Shown: piece after piece, positions 53,011 through 61,120 of the stretch | Numbering within the stretch: position 1 is the stretch's first letter | Layout of the letters: each line of letters begins with the position of its first letter | DNA from: Microvirga flavescens | GTDB taxonomy: Bacteria > Pseudomonadota > Alphaproteobacteria > Rhizobiales > Beijerinckiaceae | Length of the DNA: 64,000 nucleotides | Assembly (NCBI RefSeq): GCF_003290125.1 | Contig: NZ_QMKH01000002.1 | Location: 248,001 to 312,000, forward strand | Direction of reading: 5' to 3' | The notes under the pieces: model-generated | Told to the model about the DNA's origin: nothing | The model's input: only the letters and a program-made list of their open reading frames with translations | Databases searched by the model: none | Position numbers and translations under genes: made by a program

Positions 53011-53496
53011 TCACCAGGTGAGGATGCGCGGCTGCCCCGCGAATATCTCGGCGAGCCTCCGGCGGGTGGCAGCGCTCGTCCCTTCCGGCAGCGCATCGGG
53101 GGCGAAAAAGCCCATTTCCGCGATTTCCTTGTCCGGCTTCTTCTCGCCGGGCGATGTGAAGTGCCGAACCACATAGACAAGCACATGGTCGCGCCGGGAA
53201 ACCCGCTCGTTATAAAAGATGCCGTGGAGCTCGAAATCGCCCGTCGCGACGATGCCGGCTTCCTCGCGCAACTCGCGCTCCAGCGCCGCGATGACCGTTT
53301 CCCCGGCCTCGACCCCGCCGCCTGGAAGGTGCCAGCCAGCGATATAGGTGTGCCGGATCAGGCAGACCCTGCCCTCGGGATCGATCGCCACGGCCCGGAC
53401 GCCGACGGTCAGCCCGCGAGAGAACCGCCAAAAGGTATGGAGAACCCGCCGGAGGAGCGTTTCTGGGATGAAGCGGAGCAAGCGGGAGGCAGGCAT
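53011..53496 (-). CDS. NUDIX hydrolase
   Basis: A 161-residue protein. The NUDIX box is GGGVEAGETVIAALERELREEAGI (G-x5-E-x7-REUxEE-x-GU complete). Residues 1-35 include an Arg-rich, partly hydrophobic start (LLRFIPETLLRRVLHTFWRF). It is probably a nucleotide or sugar-nucleotide pyrophosphatase, but the substrate cannot be told. It stands alone. Confidence 0.88.
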   Translation of the reverse strand: MPASRLLRFIPETLLRRVLHTFWRFSRGLTVGVRAVAIDPEGRVCLIRHTYIAGWHLPGGGVEAGETVIAALERELREEAGIVATGDFELHGIFYNERVSRRDHVLVYVVRHFTSPGEKKPDKEIAEMGFFAPDALPEGTSAATRRRLAEIFAGQPRILTW

Positions 53497-53582
53497 AACG
53501 GGCAGCTCAGCACGAAAAGATTACAGAATTCTGAACCAGTCATACCAAAGTTGCATATCTGCTCGGTAAATTGAGCGCGTGA

Positions 53583-53627
53583 CCCGCAACTTACGCGGGC
53601 CTATGACAGCGCCAACTTAAAAGGCGC
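53583..53627 (+). promoter_or_regulatory. Structured leader of the 39-codon gene
   Basis: Two small hairpins occur in the plus-strand RNA: CCCGC (53583-53587) with GCGGG (53595-53599), and GCGCC (53609-53613) with GGCGC (53623-53627). The 3' arm of the second overlaps the AAGG ribosome-binding site (53621-53624) of the gene at 53633. Such a hairpin can block translation until it opens, for example by heat or a ligand. Confidence 0.5.
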
Positions 53628-53632
53628 TTCCA

Positions 53633-53752
53633 ATGTTTCTCTCCTTCATCCTCTCCAGCCTGAGCCGCTCGGCCCGCTTCTCGTGGTCGCCCGCGCTCGA
53701 TCTCGACGACCGTACGATCTACTCGACGCTGATCCCGGGCGCGCAGTACTAA
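53633..53752 (+). CDS. Small orphan protein, 39 aa
   Basis: The ORF runs ATG 53633 to TAA 53750-53752, encoding MFLSFILSSLSRSARFSWSP followed by ALDLDDRTIYSTLIPGAQY. Thirty-six of 39 codons end in G or C, like real genes here, which argues against chance. An AAGG lies 8 nt upstream and a strong terminator 46 nt downstream. The N-terminus is weakly hydrophobic and amphipathic; no domain is recognised. It is too short for automatic calling. Confidence 0.62.
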   Translation: MFLSFILSSLSRSARFSWSPALDLDDRTIYSTLIPGAQY

Positions 53753-53798
53753 GCCAAGACCTGCGACCGCGGCTCAAAATCGCGAGATTCTGTTATTT

Positions 53799-53828
53799 GG
53801 CCGGGCCTGCCCGGCCATTTGCTTTTTT
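53799..53828 (+). terminator. Rho-independent terminator of the 39-codon gene
   Basis: GGCCGGGC (53799-53806) pairs with GCCCGGCC (53809-53816), followed by ATTTGCTTTTTT. It lies between the small gene and the metallophosphoesterase gene. Confidence 0.85.
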
Positions 53829-53920
53829 ACGGACCAAAATCGGCGGCCTTTTCCCCGGCCGCGCTTGACGGGGCAGCAGGAAGCGGCGAACTCTCGCGCA
53901 CTTTCACGACCCCGGTTGTC

Positions 53921-54826
53921 ATGTTCCGTCTCGCCCATCTGACCGATCCCCATGTGGGGCCCCTGCCGCGCCCGCAACTGCGCCAGCTTCTGAACAAGCG
54001 CGTCACCGGCTGGTTCAACTGGCAGCGCAGCCGCCGAGACCTGCACGACATGGAGCTCCTCGCGGCGCTGGTGGCGGACATTCGGGCGCAGGCGCCCGAC
54101 CACATCGCCTGCACCGGCGACACCTGCAATATCGGCCTGCCGAGCGAATGGCAGACCTCGCGGGTGTTTCTCGAAAGCCTCGGCACCCCTGACACCGTCA
54201 CCTTCGTGCCCGGCAATCACGACGCCTATGTTCCCGGCGCGCTCGAAGGGTTGCTGCGGGAAGTCGCCCCCTTCACGCGCGGAGATGACGGGCGCGAGGG
54301 CGCATTCCCCTTTGTGCGCCGCTACGGCCCCATCGCGATCATCGGCCTGTCCTCCGCCGTGCCGACGCTGCCCTTCGTCGCGAGCGGGCGCCTCGGCAAA
54401 AAGCAGCTCCGCGAGACGGAAGGCATCCTCGGCGCGCTTGGCGAGGATCGCTCCTGCTTCCGCATCGTGCTGATCCATCACCCCCCTCATGTGGGAGGCA
54501 CGACTCCCGGGCGGAACCTCACCGATGCACCGGCTTTCGAGGCGATGATCCGCCGCGTCGGCGCGGAGCTCGTTCTCCACGGGCACAACCATGTGGGCTC
54601 GCTCGCCTACCTGAAGGGGCCGCGCGGTCTCGTGCCAGTCGTCGGTGCGCCTTCGGCATCCGCCAGCGGTGGTACACACTCACATCGCGCGGGCTATCAC
54701 CTCTTCACCATCGACCAGGACGAAACGGGCTTTCTGCTCTCAGCCGAATTGCGAGGCCTGAGACCGGATGACAGCTTCGGTGGCCTGGGTATGCTCTCCC
54801 TCGGCAAGCCAACCGGTATCGCCTGA
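53921..54826 (+). CDS. Calcineurin-like metallophosphoesterase
   Basis: A 301-residue enzyme. Metal motifs are visible: AHLTDPHVG (D-x-H), CTGDTCN (GD), VPGNHDAY (GNHD), IHHPPH and HGHNHV (GHxH). All ligands of the two-metal site are present. The substrate may be a cyclic nucleotide or lipid phosphate. The ATG at 53921 begins the conserved part; the frame is open 34 codons further upstream. Confidence 0.92.
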   Translation: MFRLAHLTDPHVGPLPRPQLRQLLNKRVTGWFNWQRSRRDLHDMELLAALVADIRAQAPDHIACTGDTCNIGLPSEWQTSRVFLESLGTPDTVTFVPGNHDAYVPGALEGLLREVAPFTRGDDGREGAFPFVRRYGPIAIIGLSSAVPTLPFVASGRLGKKQLRETEGILGALGEDRSCFRIVLIHHPPHVGGTTPGRNLTDAPAFEAMIRRVGAELVLHGHNHVGSLAYLKGPRGLVPVVGAPSASASGGTHSHRAGYHLFTIDQDETGFLLSAELRGLRPDDSFGGLGMLSLGKPTGIA

Positions 54827-54842
54827 TTTTCGGGAACGTTTC

Positions 54843-55322
54843 ATGACCGCAGCCCTTCCGCCCGCCGCCAAGCGTGTTCATGATGCGGCTCAAGCTCTGG
54901 GGCTTGCGATCACAATCCGCGAGATGCCGCAATCGACGCGCACGGCGGAGGAAGCGGCGGCGGCCTGCGATTGCAATGTGGCGCAGATCGCCAAATCCCT
55001 CGTGTTTCAGGGCAAGGACAGCGGCAAGCCCTATCTCCTGCTCGTCTCCGGTTCCAACCGCGTCGATCAGACCGGCGTCGCGAAGCTCATCGGGGAGGCG
55101 CTGACGCGCCCGGACGCCGATGCGGTTCGCGGCTGGACGGGCTTTGCCATCGGCGGCATTCCGCCGTTCGGCCATCAAACTCCGCTCGACACCTTTGTCG
55201 ATCAGGATCTTCTCGACTTTGCGACAGTCTGGGCGGCGGCGGGAACGCCCAACGCGGTCTTTTCCTCAAACCCCAACGATCTCGTCCGCGCCATCGGCGC
55301 GAAGGTCATCCGTGTTGCCTGA
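54843..55322 (+). CDS. YbaK/ProX-type aminoacyl-tRNA deacylase
   Basis: A 159-residue single YbaK/EbsC domain protein. NVAQIAKSLVFQGKDSGKPYLLLVSG carries the catalytic Lys, and FAIGGIPPFGHQTPLDTFVDQDLL is the family motif with the GxxPP loop. It hydrolyses mischarged tRNAs (Ala-, Cys- or Ser-tRNA, not resolvable). It follows the phosphoesterase gene by 16 bp and overlaps the convergent acyltransferase gene by 17 bp. Confidence 0.9.
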   Translation: MTAALPPAAKRVHDAAQALGLAITIREMPQSTRTAEEAAAACDCNVAQIAKSLVFQGKDSGKPYLLLVSGSNRVDQTGVAKLIGEALTRPDADAVRGWTGFAIGGIPPFGHQTPLDTFVDQDLLDFATVWAAAGTPNAVFSSNPNDLVRAIGAKVIRVA

Positions 55323-56373
55323 CAGGCTCGAGCCGCCGCCTCAACCAGGCGGTGACGGGGCGCTCGAACCAGAGATGGACCGCGAAGCTCGCGGCCAGCG
55401 TTCCTGACAGCACGAGCGCGAAAAATCCCCAAGGCCCGAGCACGGCGCCCCACCCGCTGCGCGCCACCGCCTCGCTGAGCGAGCGCATGACAAAGGGGTG
55501 GATGAGGTAGATGGCGTAGGACACATCCCCCACGCGAACACCAAAGCGCGTGAGCCAATTGGCTGAGGCGGGACGCTCCGGGCCGAGGGAAGCTGCGGCA
55601 ACGAGCAGCGCCGCAGGCACGCCCCATGCAACGAACCGTATCGCTCCAATCTCGCTCGGCGGGCCCAAGACGTTGCCCGCGAGAAGCGCCACGCCCGCGA
55701 TGGCAAGAAGCGCCCGCCAGAAAAAGGCTAGCGTCACACCCTGAACGCGCAGCCAGCCGAGGCCGATGCCGAATGCGAATTCGAGAATGATCGGGTCCGT
55801 CCAGAATGCGAAGGGTTGGGGCAGGCTCGCGACGCGCCCGATGAGCGTGAAAGAGATGAGCGCGCCTGCGAGCACAAGCAGCGCCACCCGTCCGCGCAAG
55901 ACCAAGACGAACGCGAAAAGAGCGTAGAAAAACATCTCGTAGTTCAGCGTCCATCCGAGCGAGTAAATCGGCTGGATCGGCCCCGGCCTGTCGAACGGAA
56001 TGAAGAGATAGGACGCAATGACAGCCCACACGCTCGGCAAGCCACCATGCACAAGCACAGGAACAACCAAAGCCGCCACGACATAAAGCGTCGTCACCAT
56101 CCAGTAGAGAGGAACGATGCGCGCGATGCGCCGCGCCAGAAAGATGCCGCGCCCGCTGGGAGCAGCGAAAAGGTCCCGCGAGGTATAGACCATGATGAAG
56201 CCGGAGATGACGAAGAACACGTCAACGCCCGCCATCCAGGGAAAGTTGTCGAGGGGCGAGAAAGTGAAACCAAGGCGCGCGGCAAGGTCCGCCGCATCAT
56301 GCTGTGCGTGAAGAAACGCGACGGCGAGCGCAGCAAGCGCGCGAAGCAATTGAATGTGAATGAGCTTCGACAA
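55306..56373 (-). CDS. Acyltransferase 3 (OafA/NodX-like) membrane protein
   Basis: A 355-residue inner membrane acyltransferase. About ten hydrophobic segments are seen. The RALAALAVAFLHAQHD motif supplies the conserved His, and GVDVFFVISGFIMVY and RRIARIVPLYW are family signatures. It transfers acyl (often acetyl) groups to sugars of the envelope. It is downstream of the sugar kinase on the same strand, 9 bp away. Confidence 0.92.
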   Translation of the reverse strand: MSKLIHIQLLRALAALAVAFLHAQHDAADLAARLGFTFSPLDNFPWMAGVDVFFVISGFIMVYTSRDLFAAPSGRGIFLARRIARIVPLYWMVTTLYVVAALVVPVLVHGGLPSVWAVIASYLFIPFDRPGPIQPIYSLGWTLNYEMFFYALFAFVLVLRGRVALLVLAGALISFTLIGRVASLPQPFAFWTDPIILEFAFGIGLGWLRVQGVTLAFFWRALLAIAGVALLAGNVLGPPSEIGAIRFVAWGVPAALLVAAASLGPERPASANWLTRFGVRVGDVSYAIYLIHPFVMRSLSEAVARSGWGAVLGPWGFFALVLSGTLAASFAVHLWFERPVTAWLRRRLEPVRQHG

Positions 56374-56382
56374 CGGCTTTCC

Positions 56383-57306
56383 TCAAGCCGCCAGAAAGCG
56401 CGCCACGTCTTCACGGCGCGGCATCGGTGCAACCGCACCCTGACCGAGCGTGGAGAGCGCAGCTGCCGCATTGGCATAAGCCGCCGCCTTGAATGGATCT
56501 CCGTGGGCGAGCCAATCGGCGAGGAACGCGCCACCGAACGTATCTCCCGCTCCTGTCGCGTCGACGGCTTTCACGGGACGCGCGGGCACGACTTCGAGGT
56601 GGTCCTCCGTCTTCACCATCGTCCCCGCCTTACCCATCGTGAGTACGACGATGCTGCAGCCGAGTGCGAGATAGAAAGTGCAGATATCCTCTGGACGCTC
56701 CAGCCCTGTAAGTTGCTGTGCATCGTCAAGGCTCGGGCGCGCGATGTCGCTCAGCGCCACCGCACCGTGGATCACCGCGCGCGCGCGGTCGAGGGGCCAG
56801 AGCCGCAGGCGCAAGTTGGTGTCGTAGCTGACCGTCGTACCGTTCGCCTTCGCATGACGGATCGCCGCGAAGACCGCATCGGCGCAGGAAGTTGAAATCG
56901 CCTGACTGATGCCCGAGACATGCAGCACGCGCGATGCCGCGATCTGCGCAAGCGGTAATTCCGCTTCCGTCACGAGACTCGCAGCGGAACCGGCGCGTGC
57001 GTAGGAGAAGACATGCCCTTCCTCGCCGTAGCTGATGAAGTAGACACCGGTGCGCCCGTCTTTCCGGCGGATGACGGTTGAGCGGTCAACGCCTTCACGG
57101 CCCCACAAATTCAGAAAATCGTTACCGAAAGCATCGTCGCCAAGAGCGGTGAAGATCGCGACCTTCGCACCTTGGCGCGCCGCGGCGATGGCCGTGTTGG
57201 ACACGTCGCCACCAAAGCCCGGCAGATAGAGCTTCTCATCGCCCCGCCGTGTTTCCGCGAATTCCATCAAAGGTTCGCCAAGCGCAAGAATGTCGAGTGC
57301 CTTCAT
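56383..57306 (-). CDS. PfkB-family sugar kinase (2-dehydro-3-deoxygluconokinase-like)
   Basis: A 307-residue ribokinase-fold enzyme. The substrate motif LPGFGGDVSNTAIAAARQGA (GG-D) is near residues 28-47 and the catalytic motif AVDATGAGDTFGGAFLADWL (DTxGAGD with Asp base) near 247-267. Sequence form is closest to KDG kinases, which make KDPG in the Entner-Doudoroff route; the assignment is tentative. Its ATG overlaps the stop of the upstream FAD dehydrogenase (ATGA). Confidence 0.88.
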   Translation of the reverse strand: MKALDILALGEPLMEFAETRRGDEKLYLPGFGGDVSNTAIAAARQGAKVAIFTALGDDAFGNDFLNLWGREGVDRSTVIRRKDGRTGVYFISYGEEGHVFSYARAGSAASLVTEAELPLAQIAASRVLHVSGISQAISTSCADAVFAAIRHAKANGTTVSYDTNLRLRLWPLDRARAVIHGAVALSDIARPSLDDAQQLTGLERPEDICTFYLALGCSIVVLTMGKAGTMVKTEDHLEVVPARPVKAVDATGAGDTFGGAFLADWLAHGDPFKAAAYANAAAALSTLGQGAVAPMPRREDVARFLAA

Positions 57307-58790
57307 GGGTGCTTCACGCCTGGAAAAGTCGCAATGTCCTGATCGCGCATCGCGATGACCTTGCCGGGGTTGAGAATGCTGTTCGGATCGAGAGCCTGCT
57401 TGATCGCGCGCATCAGGTCGAGCCCGACGGGATCTTTATAAAGCGCAAGCTCGTCGCGCTTGATGAGGCCGATCCCATGCTCTGCCGCGATGGAACCGTT
57501 CATGCCGTTCACGATGTCATGAACGATGCGATTGAAGCGGCCCCACTGTGCGAGGAAAGCTTCCTTCTCCATCGCCACGGGCTGCGAAAGGTTGAAGTGG
57601 ATATTGCCGTCCCCGAAATGCCCGAACGCGCAAACGCGGATGCCGGGCATTTGCGCTTCGCACGCTTTCGTCGCGGCCTCGATGAACTCGGCGACGCGTG
57701 ACACCGGCACGGCGACATCGTGCTTGATAGAGCCGCCCTCCTTGCGCTGCACTTCCGACAAGCTCTCGCGCAAGTTCCACAGCGCGCGGTTCTGCGCTTC
57801 GCTCGCCGAGACAACGGCATCGGCAACAACGCCCTCTTCAATGGCGCGCGTGAGTATGGACTCCAACGCGCCTTGCAGATCAACATTCTCCTGCGCGGAC
57901 GACAATTCGATCAGCGCGTAGGACGGATAGTCCCCGGCCAGTGGGCGGACGGCTCCCGGGGCGTGCTTGAGGACGATCTCCAGCCCGAAGCGCGGAATAT
58001 ACTCGAAGGCGGTGAGCTGGTCGCCGACCGCATCGCGGAAGCGTTGGAAGAGAACAAGCGCCTCGCGCGGCCCGGCGCAGCCGATGAAGGCCGTGACGCG
58101 CGTTTTCGGCTTGGGGAACAGCTTCAGGACCGCAGCGGTAATGATGCCGAGCGTCCCTTCGGACCCGATGAAGATGTCCTTCAGGTCGTAGCCCGTATTG
58201 TCCTTACGCAGACCTTTCAGGCCGTTCCAGACGCGGCCATCGGCCAGCACCACTTCGAGCCCGAGTGTGAGCTCCCGCATATTGCCGTAACGCAGCACGG
58301 CGGTCCCGCCTGCATTGGTGGCGAGATTGCCGCCGATGCGGCAGGAACCTTCGGATGCGAGAGACAGCGGGAAGAGGCATCCGGCTTTGTCGGCGGCTTC
58401 CTGCACGTCCTGCAAAATGCAGCCGGCCTCGACCGTGATCGTGGCGTTGAGAGAATCGACATCGCGAATGCGATTCAGCCGTGTGAGGGAGAGAACAATG
58501 CCGCCGAAAGGAACACCGCCGCCGACGAGCCCGGTATTGCCGCCCTGCGGCACGATGGGAACACCCGCCTCGGCGCATTCCCTAACGGCATCGACAACTT
58601 GTTCGGCGTTCTTTGGTCGAACCACGGCAAGCGCCGACCCGCGATAAAGGCCTCGGGTTTCAACGAGGTATCCGGCCATGAGGTCGGGATCGGAGATCAC
58701 CGCATCCGGACCCAGCTTCGCGGAGAGTTTGTCGATCAGCCCCAGGCTCATTCCCGTCGCCGTTCCCTCGTTCCTCTTGAGAGTCGTCAT
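57303..58790 (-). CDS. FAD-binding 2-hydroxyacid dehydrogenase (GlcD/D-lactate or D-2-hydroxyglutarate type)
   Basis: A protein of about 495 residues. FAD_binding_4 covers about residues 45-225 (VPQGGNTGLVGGGVPFGG), and FAD-oxidase_C about 226-490, with FGHFGDGNIHFN (metal His) and AAEHGIGLIKRDEL. It oxidises a D-2-hydroxyacid and passes electrons on. Coupling to a KDG-kinase-like gene is unusual. The ATG at 58790 was chosen; ATG 58751 is also possible. Confidence 0.88.
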   Translation of the reverse strand: MTTLKRNEGTATGMSLGLIDKLSAKLGPDAVISDPDLMAGYLVETRGLYRGSALAVVRPKNAEQVVDAVRECAEAGVPIVPQGGNTGLVGGGVPFGGIVLSLTRLNRIRDVDSLNATITVEAGCILQDVQEAADKAGCLFPLSLASEGSCRIGGNLATNAGGTAVLRYGNMRELTLGLEVVLADGRVWNGLKGLRKDNTGYDLKDIFIGSEGTLGIITAAVLKLFPKPKTRVTAFIGCAGPREALVLFQRFRDAVGDQLTAFEYIPRFGLEIVLKHAPGAVRPLAGDYPSYALIELSSAQENVDLQGALESILTRAIEEGVVADAVVSASEAQNRALWNLRESLSEVQRKEGGSIKHDVAVPVSRVAEFIEAATKACEAQMPGIRVCAFGHFGDGNIHFNLSQPVAMEKEAFLAQWGRFNRIVHDIVNGMNGSIAAEHGIGLIKRDELALYKDPVGLDLMRAIKQALDPNSILNPGKVIAMRDQDIATFPGVKHP

Positions 58791-58963
58791 GGCATCCCGA
58801 CGCGCCGCCCGCAACGCCGGATTTTCAGGATGCAGGCCACGCAAGAAGCCCTCTTGCTTTTTTTCCGGGATTGGAAGTTACTTTGTATCGCAAAAGGCCG
58901 GAAAGGCCGCGCACCAAATAGGCCTCGCCAACGGGGGCTCAAGGAACCACAAAGGGAACAATG

Positions 58964-59809
58964 ATGAAGTTCGTCAAAACCGTCAGTCTGGCGATTGTCG
59001 GGTCCGCTCTCGCCATCGGCGGCGCGAGCGCCCAGACCAAGACCGTCAAGATCGCCACCGAGGGCGCTTACGCTCCCTGGAATTTCACGACACCCGCCGG
59101 CAAGCTCGACGGCTTCGAGATCGATCTCGCCAACGATCTTTGCAAGCGCATGAAGGTCAAGTGCGAGATCAAGGCCCAGGATTGGGATGGCATCATTCCT
59201 GGCCTGACCGCCAAGAAATACGACGCCATCATCGCCGGCATGAGCATCACCCCCGAGCGCCAGAAGGCCATCAGCTTCTCGCGGTCGTATGCGAACGGCC
59301 CCAACGGCTTCCTCGTCGCGAAGACCTCGCCCCTCGCCCAGATGCCCGGCACGGGTCAGACCTATAATCTCGACACGCAGAAGGCCGAAACCGAGAAGGT
59401 GCTCGAAGCGATCAAGCCTCTCCTCAAGGGCAAGGCTATCGGCGTGCAGGGTTCGACGATCCATGCCGCCTATGCCGAAAAGTACTTCAAGGGCGTGGCG
59501 GATATCCGCGAATACAAGACCACCGAGGCGCATGATCTCGATCTCGCCGCCGGCCGCATCGACGCCGTGCTCGCGGATTCCGTCGCCATCGTCGAGTCGC
59601 TCGGTAAGCCGGAATTCAAGGACTACGTGATGGTTGGTCCAGGCGCCACCGGCGGCATGCTGGGAGACGGCGTGGGCGTCGGCATCCGCAAGGAGGACGC
59701 AGCACTTCGCAAGATGTTCGACGAAGCCATCGACAGCGCCCTGAAGGACGGCACCATCAGCAAGCTTGCCGTGAAGTGGTTCAAGGTCGATATCGCGCCC
59801 AAGAGCTGA
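58964..59809 (+). CDS. Amino-acid ABC transporter substrate-binding protein 1 (LAO/HisJ family)
   Basis: A 281-residue periplasmic binding protein. The signal peptide is MKFVKTVSLAIVGSALAIGGASA. Lobe 1 (about 25-110) and lobe 2 (about 115-210) carry the LAO/HisJ ligand residues: S94 in GMSIT, R99, the Thr of GSTIHAA near 165, and Asp205 in LADS. It probably binds a basic or polar amino acid. It is the first of three tandem paralogues, followed by its own terminator. Confidence 0.93.
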   Translation: MKFVKTVSLAIVGSALAIGGASAQTKTVKIATEGAYAPWNFTTPAGKLDGFEIDLANDLCKRMKVKCEIKAQDWDGIIPGLTAKKYDAIIAGMSITPERQKAISFSRSYANGPNGFLVAKTSPLAQMPGTGQTYNLDTQKAETEKVLEAIKPLLKGKAIGVQGSTIHAAYAEKYFKGVADIREYKTTEAHDLDLAAGRIDAVLADSVAIVESLGKPEFKDYVMVGPGATGGMLGDGVGVGIRKEDAALRKMFDEAIDSALKDGTISKLAVKWFKVDIAPKS

Positions 59810-59845
59810 ACGACAAGCTGAGCAATACGAAGCTTGATTTTTCGA

Positions 59846-59873
59846 GGGCGCGGCTCACCACCGCGCCCTTTTT
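59846..59873 (+). terminator. Rho-independent terminator after binding protein 1
   Basis: GGGCGCGG/CCGCGCCC with a 7-nt loop, then TTTTT, 37 bp past the stop. Confidence 0.9.
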
Positions 59874-59892
59874 ACATGGCCGTTTTGCAGAG

Positions 59893-59921
59893 TTGCCAGG
59901 TGCCGCAACGGCACCTGGTAA
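59893..59921. repeat. 13-bp inverted repeat between binding proteins 1 and 2
   Basis: CCAGGTGCCG (59896-59905) and CGGCACCTGG (59909-59918) are perfect arms with a CAA loop, extended outward by TTG/TAA with one G-U pair. No U-run follows. It could be an operator or an mRNA stabiliser. Confidence 0.7.
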
Positions 59922-60056
59922 TCCTCCTTAAGGGGACTAAGCCCCCCTCTTGCCTTTTTCTCGGCTTTGGCAGTTACTGCGCAACGGCGCGGTCGATGAG
60001 GCCGCGAAAGAGAAGGTTCCGTGCGAACGGACCGGACCAAACACAAGGGAACAACG

Positions 60057-60902
60057 ATGAAATTCATCAAGACCGTCAGCCTGGCCATTGTCGGCACCGC
60101 GCTCGCCATCGGCGGCGCAGCGGCTCAGGGCAAGACCGTGAAGATCGCGACCGAGGGCGCCTACGCCCCGTGGAACTTCACCGGCGCGGGCGGCAAGCTG
60201 GAAGGCTTCGAGATCGATCTCGCCAACGACCTGTGCGCCCGCATGAAGATCAAGTGCGAAATGGTCGCCCAGGATTGGGACGGCATCATCCCCGCCCTCA
60301 ACGCCAAGAAGTACGACGCCATCATGGCGGGCATGAGCATCACCGACGAGCGCAAGAAGGTCATCGACTTCTCGGTGTCCTACGCCAACTCGCCGAACGG
60401 CTTCCTGGTCGCCAAGAGCTCGCCGCTCGCCAAGATGCCGGGCACGGGCGAGGCTTTCAGCCTCAACAGCCAGAAGGAAGCCGCCGAGAAGGCTATCGAC
60501 GCCGTGAAGCCCGTGCTCAAGGGCAAGACCATCGGCGTTCAGGGTTCGACGATCCACGCCGCCTTCGCCGACAAGTACTTCAAGGGCACGGCTGACGTCC
60601 GCGAATACAAGACCACCGAGCAGCACGACCTCGATCTCGCCGCCGGCCGTATCGACGCGGTTCTCGCCGATTCGACCGCCATCATCGGCACCCTCGAGAA
60701 GCCGGAGTTCAAGGACTACGTGATGGTCGGCCCGTCGATCACCGGCGGCATGCTCGGCAACGGCGTCGGCGTCGGCGTCCGCAAGGGCGACGTCGAGCTG
60801 AAGAAGGGCTTCGACGAGGCCATCCGCGCTGCCGTTGCGGACGGCACGATCACCAAGCTCTCCAAGAAGTGGTTCAAAATCGACATCGCTCCCAGGAGCT
60901 GA
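60057..60902 (+). CDS. Amino-acid ABC transporter substrate-binding protein 2 (LAO/HisJ family)
   Basis: A 281-residue binding protein colinear with the previous one and with the same signal peptide type (MKFIKTVSLAIVGTALAIGGAAA). Ligand residues S94, R99, T165 and Asp205 are kept. Lobe 1 is nearly identical to that of protein 3, while lobe 2 is closer to protein 1. It is followed by a strong terminator, so it is a separate transcript or an attenuated part of a longer one. Confidence 0.93.
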   Translation: MKFIKTVSLAIVGTALAIGGAAAQGKTVKIATEGAYAPWNFTGAGGKLEGFEIDLANDLCARMKIKCEMVAQDWDGIIPALNAKKYDAIMAGMSITDERKKVIDFSVSYANSPNGFLVAKSSPLAKMPGTGEAFSLNSQKEAAEKAIDAVKPVLKGKTIGVQGSTIHAAFADKYFKGTADVREYKTTEQHDLDLAAGRIDAVLADSTAIIGTLEKPEFKDYVMVGPSITGGMLGNGVGVGVRKGDVELKKGFDEAIRAAVADGTITKLSKKWFKIDIAPRS

Positions 60903-60923
60903 TGGGTACCTGGAACGAAAAAA

Positions 60924-60950
60924 GGCGCGGCTTCGGTCGCGCCTTTTTTT
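60924..60950 (+). terminator. Rho-independent terminator after binding protein 2
   Basis: GGCGCG/CGCGCC with a UUCG-containing loop, followed by TTTTTTT, 21 bp past the stop. Confidence 0.92.
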
Positions 60951-61120
60951 GCATGATCAGGGGCAGTTGCGACGAAAAAGCGTCAGGTACGCCCACACCT
61001 TCAACAGGATTGGGCTTGCGCTCCGCTCCGCTTTGTCTGTTAGCTGTGCCTGACGGAAGTTGCCGGTAACAGGCTCCCCATCAAAAAAAGGCGTCAACAA
61101 AGCCTGACAGAGGAACGACG

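Noticed and set aside
57720-58964. A 414-codon frame opposite the FAD dehydrogenase
   Set aside because: Shadow frame with no recognisable domain; it also runs into the binding-protein leader.
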